A stretch of DNA of 64,000 nucleotides, from contig NC_053490.1 in NCBI RefSeq assembly GCF_905171775.1, positions 514,494,695-514,558,694 on the forward strand, written 5' to 3'. The DNA is from Rana temporaria (taxonomy: Eukaryota > Chordata > Amphibia > Anura > Ranidae). The notes beneath the pieces were generated by a model, which was not told where the DNA came from, searched no databases, and was given only the letters and a program-made list of their open reading frames with translations. Position numbers and translations under genes: made by a program. This document shows positions 10,296 to 21,344 of the stretch, piece by piece (position 1 is the stretch's first letter; each line of letters starts with the position of its first letter).

Positions 10296-12202
10296 GGGCC
10301 ATATTCTTAAACAAGTTACGTAGGCGTATCAGCAGATACAATTATACACTAAAAAACCGCGCTAACACAACACCATAAATATAGGCAGCGGCTAGCGTGT
10401 GATGACAAGAAAATAAAACAATATAAAAAGCCGCGCCAAATAACAAAATAAATATAATAGTTCAACAGTCCACAGGTAGTATAAGTAATAGTGGATATTG
10501 GATTGATTCTCCAGCAGAGACAGAAACACTGTATTGATCAGAGGCTGATTTGTATGTGAAGATGTTGATTTTTCAATGCACCAGGTGACATGCATACAGT
10601 GTGTGAGATCCCACCACCGGAATTGTATATCAGCTTACCAGATAGCAAGCCTTTGGTGCAGTTGGCTATAACCCAGCCACGGCCTTTAAATCCCCTGGGC
10701 TCAGATTTCCAATCAAAAGACAGCTGAAGTTTGGAGTTGGTACGTATTTCCGATTTAGGACACCCCACAATTCATCAACAACCACAGTATACCGATAAGC
10801 GTCACCCAATCCGGCTCACATGTAAACAGGAGAATAGAAAGGGACGCAATAGCGTGATATCGTAGGTATACAAATTTATTTAAGAAAGTAATGTACTTAC
10901 ACTTAGGCAGTATAAACACAGCATATAAACAGATAAAACAAGCCGGCCGGCTTACGGAGCCCTCCTCCTAGGCGTGGTGACGTCACTGACGCTGCCTCCA
11001 GACGCGTTTCGTCCTATTGGACATTCTCAATGAGAATGTCCAATAGGACGAAACGCGTCTGGAGGCAGCGTCAGTGATGTCACCACTTTCTTAAATAAAT
11101 TTGTATACCTACGATATCACGCTATTGCGTCCCTTTCTATTCTCCTGTTTACATGTGAGCCGGATTGGGTGACGCTTATCGGTATACTGTGGTTGTTGAT
11201 GAATTGTGGGGTGTCCTAAATCGGAAATACGTACCAACTCCAAACTTCAGCTGTCTTTTGATTGGAAATCTGAGCCCAGGGGATTTAAAGGCCGTGGCTG
11301 GGTTATAGCCAACTGCACCAAAGGCTTGCTATCTGGTAAGCTGATATACAATTCCGGTGGTGGGATCTCACACACTGTATGCATGTCACCTGGTGCATTG
11401 AAAAATCAACATCTTCACATACAAATCAGCCTCTGATCAATACAGTGTTTCTGTCTCTGCTGGAGAATCAATCCAATATCCACTATTACTTATACTACCT
11501 GTGGACTGTTGAACTATTATATTTATTTTGTTATTTGGCGCGGCTTTTTATATTGTTGTATCAGCAGATACGCCTACGTAAGTCCGTTTCCTATGTTTAT
11601 GTGTATTCTCAAACTGAGATACACTAAAACATGCCTAAGATACGACGGCTTGCGCCGTTGTATCTTAGACTGCAATATTTACGCTGACCGCTAGGTGGCG
11701 GTCAGCGTAGAATATGCAAATGACTAGTCACGCCGATTCTCTAACGTACGCTTGCCCGCCGTAGTGTTTTAACGTCGTTTCCGTAAGCGATACGCGGCGT
11801 AAAGATAAAGAAGCCCCCTAGGTGGCGTACTCAATGTTAAGTATGGCCGTCGATCCCGCGTCGAAATTTCAAAATTTAACGTCGTTTGCGTAAGTCGTTC
11901 TTGAATACGACTTTACGTCAATGACGCACACGTCGGCGTCATTGACGTTTTCCGCCGAGAACTGGAGCATGCGCTTTTTGCAGCCCGGCGCATGCCCAGT
12001 TCTTTCGCATCGGGGGCGCGCTTCATTTGAATAGAAGACGCCCCCTTGGAGATCCGCCAGGCTACGCCGGGACACTTACACTCCGCTGTCCCAACTTATG
12101 GAGCAAGTGTTTGGGGAATACAGCACCTGCTCCAGTAAGTTGGGACAGCGGAGTGTAAGTGCCCTAAGCGCAGCAGGCGGATATTTTTCGAGAATATGGC
12201 CC
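10296..12202 (+). mobile_element. GGGCC-family MITE, copy C, split by a PLE dimer
   Basis: Ends GGGCCATATTC and GAATATGGCCC are flanked by an exact TCT duplication (10293-10295 and 12203-12205). The element proper is 10296-10339 plus 11572-12202; the rest is the inserted PLE dimer and the second copy of its target. The right part carries the octamer (11714-11721) and the large terminal hairpin at about 12069-12170 (CTTACACTCCGCTGTCCCAA and its complement). Confidence 0.85.
10340..11557. mobile_element. Head-to-head inverted dimer of a Penelope-like element
   Basis: Two arms, about 10418-11029 and 11031-11557, are inverted copies around position 11030 and are nearly identical; the 76-codon translations at 10538-10768 (minus) and 11206-11436 (plus) match exactly. 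The right arm lacks 86 bp present in the left (10889-10974). The insert is flanked by an exact 14-bp direct repeat, GTATCAGCAGATAC (10326-10339 and 11558-11571). At the centre, GGACGAAACGCGTC resembles the 3' half of a hammerhead end. Inverted and partial-tandem structures with variable target duplications are known for PLEs. No reverse transcriptase is encoded. About 78 bp at the left (10340-10417) is present in only one arm. Confidence 0.65.
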
Positions 12203-12298
12203 TCTGTGCTTGAATGAGAGCAGAATCATGGAATTGTATTCGTATAGCTAGATATATTACCTGGTACTAGACTGTGTGGAAACATGGTGTAAGATATT

Positions 12299-13021
12299 GG
12301 GCCAGATTCACAAAGAGATACGACGGTGTATCTACAGATACACCATCGTATCTCTGACTTACACTGGTCCTATCTATGCGCCTGATTCATAGAATCAGTT
12401 ACGCATAGATAGGGCTTAGATCCGACAGTGTTACAATGTGTTACACTGTCGGATCTTATTTTCGATAAAAAAATGGCGCCGGGGGCGTTCCCGCTGATTT
12501 ACCTTGAATAATATGTAAATCAGCGAGATACGCAAATTCACGAACGTACGCAGACCCGACGCAGTCTTCTTACGATGTTTCCGTAGCGGCTTTCCCGTCG
12601 TATACTTACCCCTGCTTTTATCAGGCGCAGCCAATGTTAAGTATAGCCGGCGTTCCTGCGTCGAATTTGAATTTTCTAACGTCGTTTGCGTACGCCGATT
12701 CTCAAACACGCGCGTCGCAAGTCACGCTCACGTCGAAACCACTGACGTCCTAGTGACATCAGTGGGAGCAATGCACGCCGGGAAATTCCCCGGACGGCGC
12801 ATGCGCATTTAAATCGGCGCGGGAACGCGCCTGATTTAAATAGTACACTCCCCCTAGCCGCGGAATTTGAATTCCGCCGGGGGATTTAGGATCCGCCGCC
12901 GCAAGTTTGGAGGTAAGTGGTTTGTGAATTAGCCACTTGCCTCTCAAACTTGCGGGAGCGGATCTTAAATCACGTAGATCGAGCGGATCTATAGATCCGC
13001 TGATCTACGTAAATCTGGCCC
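12299..13021 (+). mobile_element. GGGCC-family MITE, copy D
   Basis: It starts GGGCCAGATTC and ends AAATCTGGCCC, 723 bp. The flanks (ATT and AGA) do not match, so no target duplication can be claimed. Serial hairpins include ATACGACGGTGTATC near 12319, and the octamer position reads ATGTAAAT. It has no ORF of interest. Confidence 0.8.
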
Positions 13022-13449
13022 AGAAAGTGCTAACCATGATGTTAGGGAGGACCAGCAGGATGGATAAGCCGCCCCAAATGAGATCTATAAGGGGAAGGTG
13101 CCAATACCAGAACGACAGACGCGTTTGGCGCCAAAACAACCCCCCACGAGCCGCAGATGAATTACACTAGCGGCGTGACGGTGCTCAAAATTACGCTACA
13201 CGCATGCTGCGTATGACGTGACGTCGATGCACAGCGCGGTGGTATCCACCTACTCCCTGCTATGGGTACTAAAGGATCTTATCCCAGCACAAGGCTTGAT
13301 CCTCCTCTTTGGATCCTTATTATTCATTTTCATAGTTCCAACACAGTATACGGTTTTTACAGAGTCTTTTCAACCATTTCATACAATGCCTTGAGTGTAA
13401 ACTACGATGTCTTTCTCACAGTCTCATTTGCTTTTCAAGAACAACCCAC
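13022..13449. other. No gene seen
   Basis: Includes a short GC-rich stretch (13060-13260) with no bounded repeat; otherwise featureless. Confidence 0.4.
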
Positions 13450-13876
13450 ATAGCAAGCAATTGTGCTTCAAGTTTGAAAATGACTTGCTAAGCTATTGCT
13501 AGACTAGCCGTGCTTCACAAGTTTGTTGCGCAATTGCAGCAATTCCGCATTGCATGACCCCTTTCTTTGAAAGCATTCGGCAAGCCTGTGGCAGATTTCT
13601 GGCTCAGTTATGTTGTACAATAGTCATCCCACCACAGGGGTCACTGTGGCTACATTTTCATGCTGTAGACTTGCAGAGCTCTTGCTGTAGACTCACCACT
13701 GCAACTTTGCTCTTGCTAGAGACTTGCAATGCAAATTTGCTACAAATTAGAAAAGTGTCAACTAAAACTTGTGCTTCAAGTGCTCTGCAAGTGTACAACT
13801 TGCCAGTGAAAATTTGCAGCAAGTTAACAAACTTACAATTTAGCACTGCCACAAATTTGTGGCAAGTATACTTGCT
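13450..13876. repeat. Unclassified CTTGCA/TGCAAG-rich foldback repeat
   Basis: The motif CTTGC or its complement GCAAG occurs many times in both orientations, and the two borders are roughly inverted (AGCAAGCAATTGTGCTT near 13452, GGCAAGTATACTTGCT near 13861). A 143-codon plus-strand ORF (13554-13985) crosses into the neighbouring MITE and has no recognisable domain, so it is not called coding. Copy E of the GGGCC family inserted at its right edge. Confidence 0.4.
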
Positions 13877-14489
13877 GGGCCAGATTCACAAAGAGTTACG
13901 TTGGCGTATCAGTAGATACGCCGTCGTAAGTCAGAATCTGCGCCGTCGTATATTTAAGTGTATTCTGGAAACCAGATATGCTTAAATTAGGCTAAGATAC
14001 GAGCGGCGTAAGTCTCCTACGTCGTCGTACCTTAGGGTGCATATCGGCGTAAAGATAAAGAATGTCTCTAGGTGGCGCAGCCCATGCAAAGTATGGACAT
14101 CGGAACAAGCGTATCTTTTTACGTCGTTTGCGTAAGTTGTACGCGAATAGGGCTGTGCGTAAGTTACGTTCACGTCGTAGGCAGTGTTCGACGTATCTTA
14201 GGCATTCTATCCGACGCATGCGCACTGGGATACGTCCACGGACGGCGCATGCGTCGTACCTTCAAAACGTAAATTACGTGGGGTCATGCTTTATTAACAT
14301 AAAACACGCCCACCTCTTCCCAATTTGAATTAGGCGCGCTTACGCCGGCACATTTACGCAACGCCGTCGTAACTTAGGACGCAAGTGCTTTGTGAATACA
14401 GCACTTGCCTCTCTAACTTGCGGCGGCGTAGCGTAAATACGATACGCTACGCCGGCTCAAACATACGCCGCCCTACGTGAATCTAGGCC
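13877..14489 (+). mobile_element. GGGCC-family MITE, copy E (internal deletion)
   Basis: Ends GGGCCAGATTC and GAATCTAGGCC have an exact GCT duplication (13874-13876 and 14490-14492). Compared with copy J (46454-47165), about 120 bp is missing after GGGTGCA, including the octamer region. Small ORFs on both strands are shadows of the palindromes. Confidence 0.85.
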
Positions 14490-14492
14490 GCT

Positions 14493-14786
14493 GTCTGTGA
14501 ATGCAATGGACATTGCACTCAGTGTACAAGGCATATCCCACATACAAAGCTCAATGTTTGCGGGCGCTTGGCCAGCAGGACAATTTGCATTGATGCAAGA
14601 AAAAGCGGACACTCAAAAATATGTAAGACATCTGTGAAAAAGAGGTCCTGTATGCATTTGAAACACTAAATTAGTTTTTTGCTTTTTGATGCAGTAAAAG
14701 AGTTTTGTTACATCATTTTGGGGTGCTGGCCTTTCCTTGCGTACAATTTAAATGAGAGCAACAGAGGAACAGACATGGTAATAGCT
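14493..14786. other. No gene seen
   Basis: No bounded repeat or supported ORF between copy E and the next Tc1 element. Confidence 0.4.
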
Positions 14787-15556
14787 ACAGTATCTCACAA
14801 AAGTGAGTACACCCCTCACATTTTATTAAACATTTCATTATATCTTTTCATGTGACAACACTGAAGAAATGACAGGAAATAACTCAACACACAGCCATTA
14901 ATATCTAAACCGCTGGCAACAAAAGTGAGTACACCCCTAAGTGAAAATGTCCAAATTGGACCCAAAGTGTCAATAATATGTGTGGCCACCATTATTTTTC
15001 AGCACTGCCTTAAGCCTCTTGGGCATGGAGTTCACCAGAGCTTCAGAGGTTACCAGTGGAGTCCTCTTTCACTCCTTCATGACGCCATCACGGAGCTGGT
15101 GAATGTTAGAGACCTTGCACTCAGATGCTCAATAGGGTTTAGGTCTGGAGAAATGCTTGGTCAGTCCATTACCTTTACCCTCAGCTTCTTTAGCAAGGCA
15201 GTGGTTGTCTTGGAGGTGTGTTTGGGGTCGTTATCATGTTGGAATACTGCCCTGCAGCCCAGTCTCCGAAGGGAGGGGATCATGCTCTGCTTCAGTATGT
15301 CACAGTACATGTTGGCATTCATGGTTCCCTCAATGAACTGTAGCTCCCCAGTGCCGGCAGCACTCATGCAGCCCCAGACCATGACACTCCCACCACCATG
15401 CTTGACTGTAGGCAAGACACACTTGTCTTTGTTCTCCTCACCTGATTCCTGCCACACATGCCTGACACCATCTGAACCAAATAAGTTTATCTTGGTCTCA
15501 TCAGACCACAGGACATGGTTCCAGTAATTTATGTCCTTAGTCTGCTTGTCTTCAGC
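14787..15556 (-). mobile_element. Tc1-like element, 5' part lost
   Basis: It begins with the terminus ACAGTATCTCACAAAAGTGAG, which in minus orientation is the 3' end of the element. The transposase reads toward it. It stops abruptly at about 15556, so the DNA-binding half and the other terminus are missing. Confidence 0.8.
15080..15530 (-). pseudogene. Tc1 transposase C-terminal remnant
   Basis: A DDE transposase fragment. Reading the minus strand, it has LWSDETKINLF (first Asp), PTVKHGGGSVMVWGC, then QHDNDPKHTSK (second Asp), then SPDLNPIEHL (third acidic residue). All three catalytic positions are visible, but a TGA replaces the Trp codon after VMD (about 15158-15163) just before the last motif. 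The N-terminal paired-like DNA-binding domain is absent. It belongs to a different Tc1 subfamily from the copies at 47-64 kb. It is dead. Confidence 0.85.
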
Positions 15557-16053
15557 AAACTGTTGCGGATAGGGATGAGCATCGTGTTCTAGTCGAACTA
15601 GGAAGTACTATTAGTGTAGCACATTGACTTTTTTATCAATATGGATTTGGCAAAATAAATAGTAATTGAAGCATTATATTTGAGTTATTGAAGAGGAACT
15701 AAACTGTGGAAGCTGTGTCCAAAACAGAAAGGTGAAGGGCAAACGACTAGTTACAAGTACTGCCTGTCAGCTCCTTGCAGATGACCTTTTTTTCATGAAT
15801 AGACTTACCCTGTAGGCTGGGGGGAGCCAGCCAGCTTGGTAGAGCAGGGTTTTGAATCCAAGCTCCCCCTGATGAATGGTGTACTGGTGCAATAAAGAAG
15901 CAGTAGGTGAAGGAAACACAGATCCTCAAAATAGATGAAGCAATAGCAGGTAGATCCTTGCCCTGCAGGTCTTCAAGTACAGCTTTCTCTCCAGCAGGGC
16001 TGGTGCAAGGATTTTTTGTCTACGCAGGCAAATATGCATTTTGCACTCCATAC
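15557..16053. other. No gene seen
   Basis: No ORF or bounded element that I can support. GCAGGGCTGGTGCAAGGATT near 15992 resembles the end of the hAT family at 17910 and may be a fragment of it. Confidence 0.4.
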
Positions 16054-16223
16054 TAGGGTTGCCACCTCATCCCTTTAAAACAGAACACATATGAATTACA
16101 CAGGTTCTGTGGCTGATTAAGGTGGTAATTGAACTCAAGTGGAGACTTATCCAAATTAAATTAGCCTCAGAACCTGTGTAATTCATATGTGTTCTGTTTT
16201 AAAGGGATGAGGTGGCAACCCTA
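16054..16223. mobile_element. Miniature hAT, near-perfect hairpin
   Basis: A 170-bp element starting TAGGGTTGCCACCTC and ending GAGGTGGCAACCCTA. The two arms are exactly complementary for over 50 bp. It is flanked by an exact 8-bp duplication CTCCATAC (16046-16053 and 16224-16231), the hAT hallmark. The preserved arms suggest a young insertion. It is non-coding. Confidence 0.92.
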
Positions 16224-16303
16224 CTCCATACCCTCCATGGCAGTGTGTAATGAGGCTTCTGAAGAAAAACGAATAACATTTTTTGGCTGAAGTTAGGCTT
16301 TTA

Positions 16304-16486
16304 GGCTGGGTTCACATACGAGCCGCATCTGTCACACAGCAGGGGTCCGGTGCGTGCTGGTTCACCATTTCAGGTCCAATTTCAGCCCAAATTTTGAGCT
16401 GAATTTGGACCTGAAACAGACCAAAAAAGGCACACGTTTTTCCTGCAAAACGCACCGGACCTGCTGCGGAGATATGTGAACCGGCT
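16304..16486. mobile_element. Small MITE, ends GGCTGGGTTCACAT
   Basis: The left end GGCTGGGTTCACATACGAGC is inverted relative to ATATGTGAACCGGCTC at the right. It resembles the TWA-type MITEs at 2789 and 40746. A TTA precedes it; the right flank has diverged. Confidence 0.5.
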
Positions 16487-16793
16487 CAAGCCAGTCACAC
16501 TCTCCTGCTATGCGAATTGGATGCAGGAAAACCAACATCCAATTTGCATAGGTGTGGTCCTCTGCACAGTAGACTGGGAGAAGGAGTGCTCTGAGCCAAT
16601 GAAATTATTTTGAATGTGTTTGGGCTGACAAGTAACATGCAGACACAACGAGAAAGCAAAGAGACAACCTTATCGGTCGGTTGCTGCTCCAAGCTGGGGA
16701 TGGTAAAGTGACCAAGCTGTATTGTTAGGCCCCAAACAGCCAAAGAAAAAATTTTGGTCAGCAACCTTTTAAAGGGTTGTGTAAACCTTGAAG

Positions 16794-17584
16794 TAGGGTT
16801 GTCCCGATACCACTTTTTTAGGACCGAGTACAAGTACCGATACTTTTTTTCAAGTAGTCGCCGATACCGAATACCGATACTTTTTTTAAATGTGTCCCCA
16901 AATGCAGCCATGTCCCCCCACATATGCAGCCATGTCCCCCACATATGCAGCCATGTCCCTCTAGCCATGTCCCTCACATATGCAGCCATGTCCCTCTAGC
17001 CATGTCCCTCACATATGCAGCCATGTCCCTCACATATGCAGCCATGTCCCTCTAGCCATGTCCCTCTAGCCATGTCCCTCACATATGCAGCAATGTCCCT
17101 CTAGCCATGTCCCTCTAGCCATGTCCCTCACATATGCAGCCATGTCCCTCTAGCCATGTCCCTCTAGCCATGTCCCTCACATATGCAGCCATGTCCCTCT
17201 AGCCATGTCCCTCTAGCCATGTCCCTCTAGCCATGTCCCTCACATATGCAGCAATGTCCCTCTAGCCATGTCCCTCACATATGCAGCAATGTCCCTCTAG
17301 CCATGTCCCTCACATATGCAGCCATGTCCCTCTAGCCATGTCCCTCACATATGCAGCCATGTCCCTCACATATGCAGCAATGTCCCTCTAGCCATGTCCC
17401 TCACATATGCAGCAATGTCCCTCTAGCCATGTCCCTTGATGCGGCGGCAGCGGCGGGGGGGGGGGGAAGGGGGGGAAAGTATTCTATTTAGGTATCGGGG
17501 GTATTTGCGCGAGTACGAGTACTCCTGCAAATACTCGGTATCTGTCCCGATACCGATACTGGTATCGGTATCTGGACAACCCTA
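16794..17584. mobile_element. Non-autonomous hAT with internal minisatellite
   Basis: Ends TAGGGTTGTCCCGATACCA and CTGGACAACCCTA are inverted, and an exact 8-bp duplication CCTTGAAG flanks it (16786-16793 and 17585-17592). Subterminal GATACCG/CGGTATC blocks repeat at both ends. The interior is a minisatellite and there is no transposase. Confidence 0.92.
16895..17436. repeat. Minisatellite with CATATGCAGC and CTCTAGC units
   Basis: Two short modules alternate irregularly: CATATGCAGCCATGTCCCT (some with CAATG instead of CCATG) and CTAGCCATGTCCCT. About 30 modules are present in higher-order combinations. It lies wholly within the hAT at 16794-17584. ORFs here are repeat translations. Confidence 0.9.
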
Positions 17585-17909
17585 CCTTGAAGGATATGTA
17601 AACGTTTGTTTTTAAAAGAAAAAAACAAACATGTCATACTTACCTCCTCTGTGCAAGGGTTTTGCACAGAGTGGCCCCGATCCTCCTCCTCAGCGGCGCT
17701 CCTGGCTCCTCCTCTTCTCAAGTGCCCTGTCAGAGAAGTGCTCTCCCTCGGGGCACCCATGTGGGGGGCGTTCCCGTGTCCTGCGCGATGCGTCCATTGA
17801 CACAGCTCCACCCCTGGCTTCCATATCATTGGTCTTGATTGCCAGCAGTGGGAGCCAATTGCTGTGCTGCTATCAATCTATCCAATCAGGACCCGAGACA
17901 CTGGCTGGA

Positions 17910-18376
17910 CAGGGCTGGTGCAAATATTTTTGACACTAGGCAAAACCTAATTTTGTTGCTGCCCCCCCTTGGCTCTACCCCTGACTCTACCCCCTTTGCC
18001 CTGCCCATGTATACCCCACTTTTTTAATGAAGCACCCATCAAATTCAGCCTCACCAGCCCCCATCAATGCAGCTTACCAGCGCCCATCAATGCAGCTTAC
18101 CAGCGCCCATCAATGCAGCTTCACCAGCGCCCATCAATACAGCCTACCAGCATCCATCAATGCAGGCCTACCAGTGCCCATCAATGCAGCCTACCAGTCC
18201 CCATCAAAGGCAGCCTCACCAGCGCCCATCAATGGCAGCCTACCAGCGCCCATCAATGTAGCCTACCAGTGCTCAGCAGCGGCTGCCTGCTGTTGCTTGC
18301 TGAGAGTAGGAAAACCACTAGGCAGCAGTGCACCATAGGCGGCTGCCTAGTTTGCCTAGTGGTAGCACCGGCCCTG
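17910..18376. mobile_element. Non-autonomous hAT with internal minisatellite
   Basis: Ends CAGGGCTGGTGC and GCACCGGCCCTG are inverted. The 8-bp flanks TGGCTGGA (17902-17909) and TGGCTGAA (18377-18384) differ at one base. The CAGGGC terminus and 8-bp duplication indicate hAT. The interior is a minisatellite. Confidence 0.85.
18047..18275. repeat. Minisatellite, unit about 23 bp
   Basis: About ten units of the type ACCAGCGCCCATCAATGCAG, with length variants. Embedded in the hAT at 17910-18376. Confidence 0.9.
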
Positions 18377-18454
18377 TGGCTGAAGCAGGTGTGCTCGTCC
18401 CCGGTGCATAGAATGCATTGAGGTGAAAAGCCACAAGGGTTTACAACCCCTTTA

Positions 18455-18741
18455 GGACTGGATGGTCAGAAACACAAATTCTCTGATATGTAAAACTGCT
18501 CCCAAATTAGTATGTCAACTGTATTGCCTGGAGCTCATTTTTAGATCGGTAAATAAGATATACGATAGTAAAATGTTCTTGTTTCAAAAATCACTTAAAG
18601 CCACACAACACTAATGTTTATTGGATAGAATAAGCTTCACACCCTGTGAAAGAATGCAGCAGTGTTACTTGAGATACAAACAATATTAAATATAAAAAAA
18701 AAGATTGTCATAGTGATTTCATTCTAGGGAAGCCTGATATA
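18455..18741. other. No gene seen
   Basis: AT-rich sequence without a bounded repeat or ORF. Confidence 0.4.
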
Positions 18742-19460
18742 GGGCCATATTCTGAGAGAAGTTACGATGGAGTATCTCAGGATACTCCATCGTATCTCTC
18801 TTTTTTGGCCCGTGTATCTATGCGACTGATTCTTAGAATCATTTTCGCATAGATACACTTAAGATCCGCCATCTGTAAGTCACTTACACTGTCGGATCTT
18901 AAATGTAATGACGCCGCCCGCCGCTAGATGGCATTTACGTGAAGGTCTCATTTGTTTATGCAAATGAGCCTGCTACGCCGATTCCCGAACGATTTTGCGT
19001 CGCGTACCCGTCGCTAACGTCGTTTACGTAAGCGGAAACTTACTCCTGCTATATGAGGAGTACGTTTCCGCATGTCCCACGTAGGCCATGTTACGGATAG
19101 CGTTGGGTCCGCGTCGTGTTTTTCCGTCGGCTACGTCGTTTCCCTAAAACCTTCTTGAATACGACTTTACGTCAATGACGCACACGTCGGCGTCATTGAC
19201 GTATTCCGCCGAGAACTGGAGCATGCGCACTGGGCTTTTTTAAGCCCGGCGCATGTGCAGTTACTTAGAATCGGGGGCGCGCTTAATTTGAATAGAAGCC
19301 GCCCCCTTGAAGATACGCGTGGCTACGCCGGGCCATTTACACTCCGCCGCCCCAAACTACGGAGCAAGTGTTTGGGGAATACAGCACTTGCTCCTGTAGT
19401 TTGGGGCGGCGTGTAAATGCCTTACGCGCTGCCCGCGGACATTTAGAGAGAATATGGGCC
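18742..19460 (+). mobile_element. GGGCC-family MITE, copy F
   Basis: Ends GGGCCATATTC and GAATATGGGCC, 719 bp; flanks ATA and TTA differ at one base. Octamer at 18958-18965. A strong terminal hairpin spans about 19340-19425, with CCGCCCCAAACTA-type arms around GGAGCAAGTGTTTGG. This copy and copy C share the CATATTC end variant and form a subgroup. Confidence 0.85.
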
Positions 19461-19906
19461 TTAATCTTCTAGCACTAATATTTTGTGCACACAAATGCTC
19501 TTTGAAAAAGACACCTTCAGCTTTAAGATTTATGTCACTGTTGCTTCACAAAAATAAATGTTACAGAATCCCAAAAGAAACAGCAAATCACAAGGGTCTG
19601 AAAACTCTAGTTTAGTCACAATTATTGTACTGCTTTTAACTTAAAATATTAATTAATTAAAAAAAAATAATAATAAAGGCACAATTGTTTGCAAGTAAAA
19701 AAATATGCATTTATTATTTTTTTCTTAGGGGCCTGCAGAGTATTGCACCCACAATCAGAAGATCACCAACGCAATATCAGGCTCCTGCAGACACTCAGTA
19801 CAGCTCACTGCCTCCCGTATGGACAAACAGTTACTAAAAAGCAGAAAGAATCAATCAACTATGAGGGTGCTGCTCACCAACATCATTGCAGCTCATTAAG
19901 AACTAT
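19461..19906. other. No gene seen
   Basis: AT-rich left half; 19740-19905 is more balanced but has no supported ORF or repeat boundary. Confidence 0.4.
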
Positions 19907-20622
19907 GGGTCAGATTCACGTAGAAGAGCGGCGGCGTAACGTATCGTACATACGTTACACCGCCACAATTTTTCATCGCAAGTGCCTGATTCACCAAGCA
20001 CTTGCGATGAAAACCTACGCCGGCGGCCTCCGGCGCAAGGCGGGCCAATTCAAAATGGCGTGTGCCATTTAAATTAGGCGCGCTCGCGCGCCGGACCTAC
20101 CGCGCATGCTCCGTTTCCGAACTCGCGCCGTGCTTTGCGCGAAGTGACGTCATTTTTTCGAACGGCGACGCGCGTAGCGTAATTCCGTATTCCCGGACGG
20201 CTTACACAAACGACGTTATTTTTTTAAATTTCGACGCGGGAACGACGGCCATACTTTAGACAGCAATACGATTGCTGTGTAAAGTTAAGGCACCAAAAAA
20301 AACGACTAACTTTGCAATGGGAAACTAGGCTAGCGGCGACGTAGCAAATGCGAAAAACCGTCGTGGATCGCCGTAACTCCTAATTTGCATACCCGACGCT
20401 GGTTTACGACGCAAACTCCCCCCAGCAGCGGCCGCGGTATTGCATCTTAAGATCCGACAGTGTAAAACAATTACACCTGTCGGATCTTATGGCTATCTAT
20501 GCTATCTTATGGCTATCTATGGCTATCTTATGGCTATCTATGAATCAGTCGCATAGATAGAACAACAGATACGACGGAGTATCAGGAGATACGCCGTCGT
20601 ATCTGCTCTGTGAATCTGGTCC
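19907..20622 (-). mobile_element. GGGCC-family MITE, copy G
   Basis: Ends GGGTCAGATTC and GAATCTGGTCC, exact TAT duplication (19904-19906 and 20623-20625). Octamer on the minus strand at 20383-20390. A private short tandem repeat of CTTATGGCTATCTATG-like units lies at about 20486-20541, inside the element. Confidence 0.85.
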
Positions 20623-20794
20623 TATGGTGGTAGATGGGACTTGTAGTTTATTTATTCACAGATTGCTTTTAAATTGTGACAGTGGGTGTGGGAAGAGGAT
20701 CTGCTGTCACAATGGGGGATCGGGGAGGGGGGGTGCAAGACTGCTGCATTAGTAACATGTTACACCCTGAATACGGGTGTACCATGTAACACGT

Positions 20795-20926
20795 TTAACC
20801 ACTTCAATACTGGGCATCCCCCTTCCCGCAAAGACCAATTTTTAGTTTTCAGCGCTGCTCGCTCTTTAAATGACAATTGCGCAGTCGTGCGACGTGGTTC
20901 CCAAACAATATTGATGTCTCGTACAT
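20795..20926. repeat. Fragment of TTAACCACTT repeat
   Basis: It starts TTAACCACTTCAATAC and contains GACAATTGCGCAGTCGTGCG, which matches the longer copies at 33697-34631 and 42883-43878. Confidence 0.7.
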
Positions 20927-21344
20927 CGGCGTATACTTGCGCGGGCGTAACGTATCCGATTTACGTTACGCTTCCGCAACTTAGACGGGCAAGTGCTGTA
21001 TTCTCAAAGCACTTACTCCGTAAGTTGCGGCGACGTAGCGTAAATAGGCCGGCGTAAGCCCGCCTAATTCAAATGTGGGACAGGGGGCGTGTTTTATGTT
21101 AATGTTATGTGACCCGACGTGATTGACGTTTTTCACGAACGGCGCATGCGCCGTCCGTGGACACATCCCAGTGTGCATTGCTCCAAATATGCCGCAAGGA
21201 CGTATTGGTTTCGACATGAATGTAAATTACGTCCAGCGGGCGTGGCTTAGCGATGGCCGAGTGAGGACGCTTTCTGTGTGAGCTCCTGGCTTCCCCCCGG
21301 CTTGCCCCGACATCCAACAGACTTACATCACCACCGTACACGGC

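Larger units (their letters stand above)
16769..18454. repeat. TTAA-type repeat holding two hAT insertions
   Basis: The left edge TTAAAGGGTTGTGTAAACC and the right edge GGGTTTACAACCCCTTTA are inverted. Between the inserted hATs, 17593-17901 contains CATGTCATACTTACC and a TTTGCACAGAG hairpin, matching the layout at 3377-3862. The host repeat is therefore 16769-16793, 17593-17901 and 18385-18454. Confidence 0.6.

Noticed and set aside
10889..10974. Intron lost from one arm of the PLE dimer
   Set aside because: The 86-bp difference lacks GT...AG at its edges in either orientation, so a plain deletion is more likely.
13554..13985. 143-codon ORF as a novel gene
   Set aside because: It runs from an inverted-word-rich repeat into a GGGCC MITE; no domain and no conserved start context.
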